DNA from: Gamarada debralockiae
Taxonomy: Eukaryota > Ascomycota > Leotiomycetes > Helotiales > Hyphodiscaceae
Length of the DNA stretch: 39,090 bases
Assembly: GCA_002803225.1 (NCBI GenBank)
Contig: NXFV01001500.1
Coordinates: 1-39,090, forward strand
Direction of reading: 5' to 3'
A model generated the notes under the pieces. The model was not told where the DNA came from. It did no database searches and was given only the letters and a program-made list of their open reading frames with translations. Below, piece after piece: positions 1 to 10,924 of the stretch. A program made the translations under genes and the position numbers. Position 1 is the stretch's first letter. Each line of letters starts with the position of its first letter.

Positions 1-1232
1 TGTTGAACTATGAATCCAGCGCAAAAGTACAGTGGCGTCAACGCGTCGGAAAGTCTAAAATTCGGCTCCGAGTAGTGATATCCGGTAGAATTCTTAACCC
101 TATTTTGTGTTAGTCAAACACGACAAGCAGCCAAATTGAAGAGGTTCATGGCTGAAAGTCTGTGCTGGTTGGAATTGCCTAATTTGGAATAGCCTATAAT
201 TTCTTCTTTCAATGGTTTAAGATAGCTCTTCTCCTCCTTTGAATTCTAGTTCCTTAGATATCAAGCTAGCTCTAAAAATGCTACTATATTTTCGCCTCCC
301 AAACAGCTGGGCGACGAAGCGGAAGAACTCAACTGACTTTTTCAATTCTCACCATCATTCTGCGAGCGCTATAACACAGACTATAATTACCACTTGCCGT
401 GCTCCAGATAATAAAAGCCAAGACAAAACTTTGCAGAGAAAAATCGGAAGAGATCGTCGATGAATGCCGTATTTTCGACTTCATTCACCTCGAATAAAAC
501 CGAGAAAACGAGGTTACCAGGCTGATGAATACGAGAATGCGAGACGGGCTCGTGCCCTGTGCCAAGACACGCCTTCCCCCTTCATAAAATTCTTGCAACC
601 TGTGGCTTGTTGACATACGTAACCACTGCAAAATAAACAATCTTCAGTTAACCATGATTTCCAAACAAGATCTATATCAAACTTTATTTGCAGCCTTTTT
701 TTAGTCAGTTCAAGGCTGGATCACCAAGACTTAACGACGCTGACGCTGACGTATTTCTTGAGCCTCATTGCTCAAACTGAAAGGTTAATTATTAAGCTTC
801 AAATTAAGCCTCTAAAATCTAATTCGCCGAGAAGTCAGTTTTATAAGCTTGACCACGCAGCTCTCAGGGCTGAGGGTGGGGTTTTTTCTTGGCGTGAACT
901 GGAAGAAAATCATGTTTGGCTGTATTTCTTGGCGCTGCGTATTTTGCACTGCTCATCGGGCCTTTTGGGATGTTGACTACGCGGCCCGAGGTAGGCTATT
1001 GAGCGGAATTGAACGATTCGCAGGCCCCGATCCTGCTCGCAGGATTGAATACCAGACGCGTGTTTGCAGGACAGCTTTTTTCTGTTTGTCTACAGCCCAA
1101 ATCCTCCAGTAAGAGCAAAACGAATCCTTCCTCAATCGTGAGTAATTTACAAATGTGTAAAGCCAAACGTGCAAAATGCAGAGAATGAGAGCCAGCCTGT
1201 CGTGCCAACGCCACCTTTTGCCCATACCTGAA
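1..1232. other. gene-free left edge
   Basis: I see no supportable gene here. Open frames on both strands are short and without recognisable motifs. The stretch 526-550 carries TACGAG/TGCGAG words that recur in the 2.9-3.2 kb promoter region. Confidence 0.5.
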
Positions 1233-2873
1233 TCAGTTTTCCTGTGTAGGAACCCATCCTATCTCCTCAATCGGCCATCGTATCCACAGCTTGTGCTCCT
1301 CATCGAGTAAAGCATAAACCCTTGACATAAGATGATTGCTCCATCCTTCAGACCACCAGTTCTTCTCCAGACGCTTCGCAATCACACAGAAGTACGCGAA
1401 AATTGCCAGCGACTCCTGCTTGCGCTCCTGCAAGAAGATAAGGTACTCTTCTGAGACTCGGAAGAGAAAGATGAACACATCGGATGATTCAATGGTCTGG
1501 AACACTCCCTTGTAAGCGACTGTGAAAACTTTCTGCAGTTCATCGATGGCCTCCATGTAGATTTGCAGTGCTTGCGGATCGGTCACAGTGTCGCGAATGG
1601 CTTGTCGTAGTTCGCCCAGCTGCCCTTCCTCCGTTGTGTCATCGGCGGCATTGACATAGGCCGCTTCTCGCAAAGCCGTTCTCCGCGCGCCGGCTATTAA
1701 CATAGGGCCCAAAACTCCATCACGGAGAGCATCAGACGAGGAGTCTATGATGGAACGCGTTCCGCGGAACAAAGTAAGCCAAGATGCCACGCCAGAGTCT
1801 CCAAGGACGAGAAAGTCGCCGGGATCGCGGGGACTGGCAAGTGAGAAGAAACACGTTAATGCCGAGAAAATGTAGACTGCCGAGCAATTTTCTTGTGTGA
1901 TATAAGGAAGCATGGCTGCTGCTGTTCGTAGACCGGCTTGATTTTGGGCCATTGCTTGCGCGATGAAGAGATCTCGTTTCTCGGGTTTGTAATAGGCCAG
2001 ATGAAGTGCTGACAATGCGAGGACTCCACGCATAACGAAATCGTACTGAAACCCGAGTTGAGGAACGTTGATTCGCCATAGGGTCTTGAGAGCCGGGTCA
2101 CTGTGCAGTGTGTAACATGTTGATGTGGAAAAGTTATGGAGGAGTTCTAGATCCAACAGATTCAGGACTGGCGCGTTCCCACTCTGGGCTGCTGTGAAAC
2201 TGTGACTGGAACCTGGTGTCTCTCCATAGGTGTTCGGACTGTTGCTTAAAGTGTTGCTGTTGTATGTCGAAACACCTGCTGGGCTTCCGGTGTTCTGTTG
2301 TGTCAGGAGGAAGTCGCACTGAACAGAATGCTTCAGGCAGTTGGTGCATTCTGGTTTGAGCTCGTCGCACTACACATCAAGGTGGATTGTTAGCTACAAA
2401 ACGACCTATATCAAATGCTAAAGCAGAGACAAAGAGCAGCCGTATTCCATGGAGCAGCGAGCTAAAGGAGCGGCAGGTGGAAGCACAGCAGAAATGTCTG
2501 AATTGATCGCAAAAGAGGGCCGTAAACTTGAACTGCTATCTCCTGATTTCCGCTCTCCAACGTGGGAGAGCCATAAGATGTTCAAATTAGGTGATAGCAA
2601 ACGGAGGAAAGTCAATTTAGCGAGCGATTGAAGATCTTTTGGCCGAAAAATGCCGTAAAGGGGAGGAGGGGGGTTGACATAATCACGTGTCACGTGCTCG
2701 ACCAAGCATTTGGCAGTTTCGGCAAAAGCCTCATCGCAAATTGAATGCCCAGAGAGCCAGCGACAAACAGACAAGCACACAACGACATCTTCACTCACCT
2801 TAATCTTTCTCTTTTTGCACCGTCCGCACCCAGTTCTAGACTTCCGATGTGGCTTTCGGGAGGAGGAATTCAT
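1233..2873 (-). CDS. Zn(II)2Cys6 transcription factor, UPC2-like
   Basis: Nuclear fungal regulator of 403 aa in two exons (2873-2799 and 2369-1233). The 429-nt intron (2798-2370) has donor GTGAGT and a GCTAAC branch site at 2394-2389. It splits the zinc cluster in phase 0, between KIK and the third Cys. Joined, the cluster reads C-x2-C-x6-C-x6-C-x2-C-x6-C (residues about 16-43), preceded by the basic stretch RKPHRKSR. The rest is a fungal-specific regulatory domain with GVLALSALHLAYY and, near the end, LWIRWPIEEIGWV, which I associate with the UPC2/sterol-uptake-control group. It is divergent from the RTA1 gene, so the pair may be co-regulated. The start is set by the ATG just before the basic region. 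The ligand and targets cannot be read from sequence. Confidence 0.86.
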
Positions 2874-3470
2874 GACTCCTTTTGGTTGAGGGGCGTCTGA
2901 TCTGCAGGGCCTCGTTCCTCGGGTTGAATGGCCGTTCCTCAGGCGAGAACGAGACTGTTTGTATATGGATGCGATCGGCTATGCGAGTCCGAGACGCGTC
3001 CACCGCGTAAGCCAATTAGCAGACCCTTGGCTGTTGGTGGCGTATCCAGATCAACTGATGAATTGTCACGTTTCTTTGGCATGTCGTCGTCATCGCTAAG
3101 GTTTTAAGGTTAAAATAGCGTCGCGAGTATGCGAGAATACGAGCGGGATGAGCTTAGCGAACACGAATGCGAGCCTCCTATCCGGGAGAGCGAGATCAAC
3201 AGTATGGCCGCAGCCAACATATCGATATTGAATTGCTGTTGTCCTGTTGATGCGTTCGTAATTGGTAGTGCTTAAGTTTTCATATACAAGTGTATATAGT
3301 TTGTTTCGTCCCCATCATAAAGCCTTCTTGTCATCATTCATCAACTTCCCCCAATTCGCTGAGCCCAAAACTGCCAAGTGCCAACCTTCGCTATTCCATT
3401 CCTTTGCAAATCTCCCATAATACAAGGCTGCAATTACATTACAACAAAGGTTCAACCTTCTTGAGCCAAA
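2874..3470. promoter_or_regulatory. shared divergent promoter, Zn2Cys6 regulator / RTA1
   Basis: 597 bp between the two start codons. It carries repeated (A/T)(T/A)GCGAG and TACGAG words (for example around 2980 and 3125-3195). A TATATAG box at 3293-3299 lies about 170 nt upstream of the RTA1 start. The region just before the RTA1 ATG is pyrimidine-rich, as in many fungal leaders. No regulator can be assigned to the repeated word. Confidence 0.5.
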
Positions 3471-4461
3471 ATGGCCGACACAATTAAATATGTTCTCTAC
3501 CATTATGACCCTTCTTTCGCCGCCGCCGTCATATTCATTGCTCTGTTCTTCATAACGACATTCCTTCATGTCTTCCAGATGGCTTTCAAGAGGACATGGT
3601 ACTTCATACCATTTGTAATTGGTGGTTTCTGTAAGGCGTCCCCAATTGCCCTTGAACGACGACTCCGTATGCTAATCCTTTCTCCAATAGTCGAATCGAT
3701 CGGTTACGTTGGACGAGCGATTTCGGCGAAGCAATCTCCAAATTGGTCAACAGGTCCTTATATCATCCAAAGTCTTCTACTCCTCCTGGCACCAGCTCTC
3801 TTCGCCGCATCTATATACATGGTGCTCGGACGAATTATACGGTTGACGGATGGCGAAAATCACTCTCTTATCCGCGCAAGATGGCTCACAAAAGTGTTCG
3901 TGACAGGTGACGTTCTGTCTTTCCTGGCGCAATCTGCAGGTACGTGTCTCCTTTCGGTTCTTTCCCGCCATTCAAACTGACATCTGACCAGGTGGTGGCA
4001 TGCTCGCCAAGGCCAAAAAGCAATCCGACGTCGACCTCGGCCAACACGTTATCACAGGTGGTCTCGGAATCCAAGTTCTCTTCTTCGGGTTCTTCATCGT
4101 AGTCGCCAGCATATTTCACTACCGCATCGCACGCTTCCCGACGACCCGCTCCCAGTCCCTCTCTATCCCATGGGAACGCTATCTCTACATCCTTTACCTT
4201 GCTTCGCTGCTCATCATGGTTCGATCCGTATTCCGTATTGCCGAATATGTTATGGGGCAGGATGGTATTTTGTTGAAGCATGAGGTATACTTGTATATCT
4301 TCGACGCGACGCTGATGTTCCTCATGATGGTATTGTTCAATTTTTGGCATCCCAGCAAGATCATTCATAAGGCATGTCCGGGTGATATTCATCATTTGGA
4401 GTCGCAGGATAGTGGATATACTCTGGAAAACCACACTCAACGTGTGACCCCGAAACACTAA
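3471..4461 (+). CDS. RTA1-family membrane protein (lipid-translocating exporter-like)
   Basis: Seven-helix integral membrane protein of 292 aa. Exons are 3471-3630, 3691-3939 and 3992-4461, with introns of 60 and 52 nt, both phase 1; intron 1 has a GCTAAT branch site. Family signs are the early FESIGYVGR stretch, QSLLLLLAPALFAASIYM, and the SAGGGM turn before helix five. These are typical of RTA1/RTM1/RSB1 proteins, which confer resistance to toxic lipids and 7-aminocholesterol or move sphingoid bases. The C-terminal tail after FNFWHPS is short and hydrophilic. Length is usual for the family (about 280-320 aa). The substrate is unknown. It starts 597 bp from the divergent UPC2-like regulator. 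Confidence 0.9.
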
Positions 4462-4907
4462 GGATTGATATTGGTAGACTATTGCCTGGTTTATGGATTT
4501 CAAGGGAAGAGACTTGGTGGCGCTCTCCATTTGCGCCAAGAGATATGGAGCTGAGGTTGAAGAAGGTGTTATAAATGTCACTCCAAGGATCGAGAAAAGA
4601 GCCATTTGGAGAAGAAAAAGGTACCAGGAGCAGAATTGGAGTCTCTTGCATAAGCCTTGTATATGTCCGTCGAAGTTGGAAACTCAACTTCTGGTTAGAT
4701 TTTTCTTTTGTCGCCGGTGTTCAGGGGGCGATGAACTACAGTACGATATTTCTTAGCATTTTTCTAGCAAGCGAAAATGTCAAATACCATTAGATTAGAC
4801 CCAACAACATTATCTATAAATAACAATTTATAATAGTTTTCCTTAGACTAAGGTTTGCACAGTCGACACTTGGACTCTCAATGTGTCTTCTTGGTGAAAT
4901 GTGACAA
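4462..4907. other. gene-free spacer
   Basis: 3' flank of the RTA1 gene, AT-rich after 4740. No hydrolase N-terminal half was found here, although the dead hydrolase tail starts just downstream. Confidence 0.4.
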
Positions 4908-5209
4908 ATGTCATGGAATGTCCAAGGAACTATTCTGATCGAGAGGAGAAACCTATTTCCTCTGATATGGCTGGAAGATGGCGCCAGATTTCCGCTTGGA
5001 GGAATATTTGTTTGGCATGGGAAGGATGATACAGTTGTTCCAGTTGAGGGCAGCCTCAAGTTGGAGGAAAAGGGTAGGGGGGTGGACCAACCATACAATT
5101 TCGTTTGGCTTCGAGAGAGGGTGGCCACGGATTTGACGCGAATACAAAAATCGATGATGAATGGGTGGCAGAAGGATTGAAGGATATTGTGGAGGCGTGG
5201 TTAGCGTAA
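4908..5209 (+). pseudogene. alpha/beta-hydrolase (esterase/lipase-like) C-terminal remnant
   Basis: Two frames together encode the end of an alpha/beta-hydrolase. The first (from 4908) contains FVWHGKDDTVVPVEGS, the loop that holds the catalytic Asp in this fold. The second (from about 5120) contains GGHGFD with the catalytic His, then DDEWVAEGLKDIVEAWLA and a stop at 5207-5209, a normal family ending. The frames are joined by a 2-nt gain or 1-nt loss in the GAGAGAG run at 5113-5119, a likely slippage site. The N-terminal two thirds, including the GxSxG nucleophile elbow, are absent. So this is a truncated and frameshifted relic. I cannot say which esterase family it came from. Confidence 0.65.
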
Positions 5210-5526
5210 GAGGTTTTGAATGAGGAGTGTAACACGAGATCAGACGTATTCGGATGATAAAATAGACACCATGACTGTTAGCTTGCTACAGATTGTTTGA
5301 TCCGATAGCCAGGAGACCTCCAGTGCTATCAAACCTTAAACAGTTAAAGGTGCTAAAACTGTCCATGTCTGCCCAATATAAGGACATCAATGTTCGGCAA
5401 TTGAAGAGGGCCGAGGTCAGAATACAACTTAAAAAGGTTATGCATCGAAAAGGATCCCAAACGACAGAAGAGACTTGGGATAATAGGCTAAGTGACGGAA
5501 AGAAGTGATAGCCTCTGTTTGAAGGA
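5210..5526. other. gene-free spacer
   Basis: Short open frames on both strands have no recognisable content. It separates the hydrolase relic from the GH43 stop codon. Confidence 0.4.
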
Positions 5527-7490
5527 TTAGGCATCTTCAAATATCTCAATTCCGTCGAAGTGTATCTCAAAGTCTATATAGAGGCAAATGCATCAATATG
5601 ACAGGACTGGAAGGCTGAAGAGAGGTGGGCGGGAATAAAACATTGGAATCTTACCACGGGATCCAATTGCGCCAATCGCAATGGTGTTATTATCTGCGGC
5701 ATTCAATGTAAGTTCAATAGGTATAGTCTTGTGATACCCGGCTCGGCGATTGAGGTCTGAGATATTTGTCGGGACAGATTGGCCATTGACCGAAATATGT
5801 GCCTCACCAGCTAATTTGAGAAAAGAGCAAAGTTAGTAACTCATTACGTTTTAATACCTTGGCCAATACAAGACATGACTGAAAGTACTGTAGAATTGAA
5901 ATTATATAATACATACCATCAGGACTATTGACTGTATAGTAGAGGGAAATCCACTGCGGAGCTCCGGTTCCTGAAATATTATGAAACGTTACTTGGCTCT
6001 CGGAATCAACTATGTGATATGGAGTTAATAGGATTCGGTCTGGAAGATCAATGCATTTTTACACGTACTTCTATTCACAGAGCGCTTGCTAATGCAGTGA
6101 TCACAGTCGGTAACAGCTATTATGTTGTGTTAGAGTCTGCTACCTTAAAAGGGTACTATATTACACTTGACGTACCAGCTCGCCCGGAGAGTAGAGAATC
6201 TTCAGCTTCATATCTTTTTTTACTTGTGGGATATGATACTACTCCGGTTGTGACGTCCACTTTCCACATGGAAAGGTAGTCTAGAGTAATTGAGCTGTGG
6301 CGTGAACCACATGTCAAAACTATTCCTGCTTGTATATGCGTTCAAATGGTACAGATTCAGGTGACTCACGTAGAAGTTACTTGCATTGGAAGCCAAACAT
6401 ATGTGGAGCTTGGTCCGCCTGTAGAATCCCAAGCATCACCCATATAGATATAGGTAGTTTCCTCACTACCCTTTATTGTAAGCTCGAATGTGTTCTGAGA
6501 ACCATAAGTATTTTCGCTTTCGGGAGCAATATCAAAAGGTCCAGTCCAAGAACCAGATATTCCCGTCGCGTAGAACATCTTGTTAGGATTGGCAGTCCAT
6601 CCGGTCTTAGCAGAGACAATCAGGTAGTATGTGCTACCCACATTGAGCATTCCAGGAGCTTCGTAAGACCCCTCTAAAATATAGCGTTAGAGAGTTAATA
6701 GAAATTCAATAGTGGAATGTCCATGCTTGCCTAGAACGTTAACCCTAGAACCAACAGTCCCATCAGAATTGATTTCGTTAATCTGTAGGTTATTGTGGTC
6801 GCAGCTAGTCATAATGTACCAGGTGTCTGAAGAAATTAGAACTCCTTTTCTGAATACTGGCTTCGCGAACGAGAAAATACTATACCCGTGGCGGGATCCA
6901 AAAACATGCCCGTGTCTGAGTATGTGTAATCATCCGGCGGAAGATCAACTGCGGCGCCATGGACAGCATATCCCCCAACCATCTCGCTCGAGACGAGAGG
7001 CTGCACCAAGCGATTCACCTGTCCATAGATCTATGCGATATCATTTTTCAGCATAGTTTCAATTTGGGAAAGACCTCAGGTCAGTGTGGCCTAGGTAATG
7101 AATTAAATAGAGATTGACTTACCCAGAATTCACCATTTGGCTTGGCAAATTTCGGTCTCCACATTTGATCAATAGACGCTTGTGCACCGAGGGGTGTCCA
7201 GTTCAGCAGATCGGTGGATGAATACATGAATGGAGTTTCGTCTTGATAGGCGTATCAGTCAGCAAGTAGGCACGTTTGGTTTCTGTACCATTCACTAATT
7301 AGGAGAATATACCATTACTGGCGCTCTGACCCGTCCAGTAAAAAGTTGATTCACGCTGTACGATACCACCACCATGTGCATCAATGGTATTGCCAGATGT
7401 ATCCGTCCAGACAGCACCAGGTACGATCCATGTTGCTGCAAAGGCTCCTGTAGCGATGCTCAGAACAGGAAGAAGGTAAGAAATAAACAT
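5527..7490 (-). CDS. secreted GH43 exo-beta-1,3-galactanase-like enzyme with CBM35
   Basis: 434 aa in ten exons: 7490-7313, 7241-7123, 7030-6886, 6826-6731, 6673-6370, 6294-6176, 6116-6069, 6009-5917, 5810-5655, 5573-5527. Introns are 57-106 nt; intron 4 (6730-6674) is GC-AG, the others GT-AG. Residues 1-19 are a signal peptide. The catalytic domain (about 21-300) has IVPGAVWTD, AHGGGI, DTGMFLDP, SYEAPG (Glu184) and YGSQNTFE (Gln239). Glu and Gln 55 residues apart is the spacing I recall for acid and base in Phanerochaete Pc1,3Gal43A (GH43 subfamily 24), which lacks the usual Asp base. YEAEDSLLSG (from about 309) to FDGIEIFEDA is a CBM35-type galactan-binding module. Predicted role: exo-cleavage of the beta-1,3-galactan backbone of plant arabinogalactan. 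Divergent from the GH79 gene. Another GH43 specificity remains possible. Confidence 0.85.
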
Positions 7491-8627
7491 ATTTGGTACC
7501 GAAATCTGGTTTCAGACAGCATATACCGCATATGCACTATACGCACAAATGCCATGTCTATATATACCTGTTGCTTTAACTATTTAGGCCTCAAAACGCT
7601 CTTTCGCTATAATGCAATACCGAACCCTCCTTGGGTTGATTAAAACGTTAATTGCAACGCTTTTGCTGAGTTTAAATTTATTAGCGCATTAACTGCCAGG
7701 TATAGTTTGTACCTTAGATCCTATTACTTCCCGGTAAGAGACGATAGGTGGAATAATTAACGGTAGATGGAACGGAAACATAACTTGAAAAAGAAACCCT
7801 TTGTTTGAATAAGATCGTAATCTTCTACGGTAATTCTCCGCCTTACTGTGAATGACTTCTCTAATTCTACAATTGTGCGGGGGTATTGTCGAAGCAGCAG
7901 CCGCTCACCTTCATTGATGCAAAAATTAGTGGATTTCTAGACCTGCTAATTTGTGGATAGTCAAAAAGGAGCTCGACCCTTTTATCCAGAGGCCTAGAAT
8001 AATAATTAGTAGAATGTCAGAGGGCCTTTGCTCTACGAGCATGAACTACTTCAGACGTATGTATTGACCTTGAAATCAAACCCCGCTCTTGAATAGTGAG
8101 ATAGTCCCTGTCGTAGGTCTGGTGACCAACACCTGAATTAAGCCTTTCGTGGAGATTTGCAGGGACTGATAGGACATCGTACCCAGTAGTTGGCGAAAGT
8201 CGTATCAATTGCCTTTCATCGAAATTAACCCGAAATGTGGGTTTGTATGATGACCCGTAAAAAATAGGCTGCGGGGAATAATGTGTCGATCAATGCGGAG
8301 TTTGCGAGACCGGTTACTACATAACATCCTTGTACGTCCTCGTTAAGTCCTCCAATGTGTACGGACAAGTACCCTGGCCTCGCCGGTAGCTTCACCGAGT
8401 GGATGTCGTTAGGAAAATTTATAGATTAGAAACTCCGTGTCCAGACTCGGGGATGTAGGGTGAAACGACAGTCCATTCAAAGTGGAGCTTCTGAATAGCT
8501 GTAGTCTTTAAAGTCCCTTACGGCCGGGATGTATTTCTGATTCGATCGTTCGACCAAATATGCCCCGAATATAGTTAAATAGGTGTTGCCAGACAATTGA
8601 CTTGGCATCACAGATGACAACAGAAGG
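7491..8627. promoter_or_regulatory. shared divergent promoter, GH43 / GH79
   Basis: 1.1 kb between two divergently transcribed CAZyme genes. A minus-strand TATATATA-type box at 7558-7567 lies about 70 nt before the GH43 start. A plus-strand TATAGTTAAATA at 8570-8581 lies about 50 nt before the GH79 start. A palindromic CGGCCG at 8520-8525 could hold paired CGG triplets of the kind bound by Zn2Cys6 proteins. That assignment is inference. Confidence 0.45.
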
Positions 8628-10412
8628 ATGTTTCCGATAGCTTACGTTGCAAGTCTTGCAGCTTTCGCCTCGTTGGTTCCGCTTGCGGTGTCGAAAGTAC
8701 CCTTCAAACCCAATATCACCAATACCATAACGCTCTCACCACCCGCCGCTCCTGCCGCGGGAAGACAGGTTGTCGATGCGGCCTACCAATCGTTCTCGAT
8801 TGAGTTCTCGTACATGGCCGACTATGGCGGAAACGACACGTACGCTCCCCATCAATTCGGTTATGAAGCTTACTTATCGTGACCATAGGAACCCAAATCT
8901 GTTCTCTAAGCAAGTCATCCAGAACTTGTATGATATCTCGGGAGCGTACCCGATATTCCGCGTGGGCGGCAGCACCCAGAACTCGGCCGTGTACTATCCG
9001 AATCAGACCGAGGCCATCATCGACCCCTTCGAATCTGTAGCTTCTGACCAACCATCCAAATCAATGCTCGGCTCGGCCTGGATGCAATCGTTCAAACAGT
9101 TCCCTAAAGGAACCAAGTACATCTATGGTAGGACCCAAGTTGAACTGCACATAAGCGCAATTGCAACTCTGAGCTAACGAGAGCCACTTTTATTCAGGAC
9201 TAAACTTCTTCAATCCCGTAAACGAGACCCTCTTCAATGTCGGCAACGGCCTTGCCCAGTGTGTACTTGAAGCCTACGCAGCCTATGCAGCGCTGGGTAA
9301 TTCTCTGTACGCATTCGAAATCGGAAACGAGGTTGATGGTGAGTTGTCGCACGTAATGTAGATAGCGAGCTTGACCATTAAACACAATATAGGCTGGTCC
9401 GGTGGCTCGCGTCGATCCGCCAACTGGACTATACAGAGCTACGTAAATCAGTGGAACCAGTACGCCACAGCTATCAGCCAGAACCTAACTGGTGTAGACG
9501 CCATGAAGCTATTCCAGGGATGTGCCTTCGAGGCTCCACGACATATTGGGAATGTATCGTACTGGAACGTTCAGAATGCCGAGTTGGACGGTATGGGCCC
9601 GGACAAGGCTAAAACGGTTTCAGACCACGAGGTGGGTTTATTATCAACCTGATCTTGAACCAGCTGCTGACCGGGCCGGCAAGTACATGGGAGCCAACTG
9701 CCACTACTCGGGAGAAGGCCCCACGATTTCGACGACCTTGTTTAACCGCAACAACATGCTGTCACGCGTCTGGTACCACGACTACCTGGGCAACGTGACA
9801 GCTGACTCGGGCATCAAGTACGTTATCGGTGAGACCAACTCCGTCTCGTGCCAGGGGGCTTTCAATATCTCGGATGTAATGGCTTCCGCCGTCTGGGCCG
9901 TCGACTACGTTATGTACCTGTCATCGCTCAAGGTGTCCCGTGTCCACTTCCACATGGGTACCCGCTACCGCTACTCGCCCTGGCAGCCCATCTTCTACAA
10001 CGACACGGACGCCCACGTCAAGCCCTTGTACTACGGCAATCTGTTTAACGCCGCGGTTTTCGCCGGTGGCAATAAGCAGACTGAGGTTCTGGTCAACGAG
10101 ACAAACTTTGGCGCCTACGCTGTCTACAAGTCGGGTACCCTCGAGTCCATTGTTGCTGTCAACCTCAATGTGTGGAACTCAACCTTTAATCCCGCTCAGA
10201 GACCTTACACGGCGATAATGCTCCCCGAGGGCTGGGCTCATGCCAAGACCTCGAGGCTAACGAACCCGGGCGTTGACATTGCTGACAATATTACATTTGC
10301 GGGCCAGTACGTTAACGAAAACGCTCGAATAGTAGGCGACAAGACGTATGACAAGGTGGTCGCTGGGAAGGTGCTGGTGGGTGCCGGCGAGGCCGTGTTG
10401 GTTCAACTTTAG
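8628..10412 (+). CDS. secreted GH79 beta-glucuronidase-like enzyme, frameshifted in exon 4
   Basis: Exons 8628-8839, 8889-9127, 9198-9338 and 9393-10412, with introns of 49, 70 and 54 nt. Residues 1-22 form a signal peptide. GH79 signs are FRVGGSTQNS, FEIGNEVD (Glu195, acid/base) and VIGETNSVSCQG (GAG at 9831-9833, nucleophile), then AVWAVDYVMYL and the C-terminal beta-domain. Fungal GH79 enzymes release glucuronic or 4-O-methyl-glucuronic acid, notably from arabinogalactan side chains. Oddity: the frame after SDHE reaches TGA at about 9650, while the rest of the protein lies in the +1 frame. One extra base in GTGGG at about 9633-9638 explains it. A splice solution would need a 28-nt intron, too short for a fungus. 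Without that base the protein is 536 aa. It is either a fresh pseudogene or a sequencing error. Confidence 0.83.
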
Positions 10413-10668
10413 ACCCGTTTTATAATATAACGAACTCAGAGAAATAACTCCCTCATGCAATTAACTAGGCAGAATCATTTTTAAGTGCTCGAATCGAGTA
10501 TCAAGGGCGTCGATATTTCGGGTGTAGACGCGCTGTAACCGCCGAGATCTCAGTTGTTTTTCCGCAATGTGTGCTTGCATGAGGCGCCACGGGGTAGGCC
10601 TTGCCCTCAAACACATCTCCGCCATCCGTTCAAGCTGCTAGCGTTGGTAATTTTGCCCTTCCAGCGTC
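10413..10668. other. GH79 3' flank
   Basis: No gene seen. It ends in the CTACC that is duplicated on the far side of the solo LTR. Confidence 0.4.
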
Positions 10669-10673
10669 CTACC

Positions 10674-10919
10674 TGTTGATAGGTCTAGAAGGTACGGTGA
10701 TATCTAGGGACAGGCAGCAGGCTATCGGTATAGGTAACAAGATATCAGTATAGGCAGCAGGCTATCGGGACAGGCAACAGGAATAAGCTGTATCAAGCTG
10801 TAGATATAACAGAAGGGTTGAACTATATAGGAAAGGATAGAGATTTTGAATTAAAGCTTTCGCAACCTATTTTGGACTAGCGCTATATGCACCTTAGTAT
10901 TAGGGTTCTCATAACAACA
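10674..10919. mobile_element. solo LTR of an LTR retrotransposon
   Basis: 246-bp element starting TGTTG and ending CAACA (5-bp terminal inverted repeat). It is flanked on both sides by the same 5 bp, CTACC (10669-10673 and 10920-10924), a target-site duplication. No gag-pol is present, so it is what remains after recombination between two LTRs. It contains a 20-bp tandem repeat (10708-10783). Superfamily is not determined. Confidence 0.75.
10708..10783 (+). repeat. 20-bp tandem repeat inside the LTR
   Basis: About four units of 20 bp (10708, 10728, 10748, 10768) built on GGCAGCAGGCTATCGG. Unit 2 differs from units 1 and 3 mainly by C-to-T and G-to-A changes, as RIP would leave. U3 minisatellites like this are common in LTRs. 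Confidence 0.7.
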
Positions 10920-10924
10920 CTACC

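Noticed and set aside
9636..9663. A GTTTAT..CCAG intron that would restore the GH79 frame
   Set aside because: It would be 28 nt, well below the shortest intron in this window (46 nt), and lacks a branch site with room to act.
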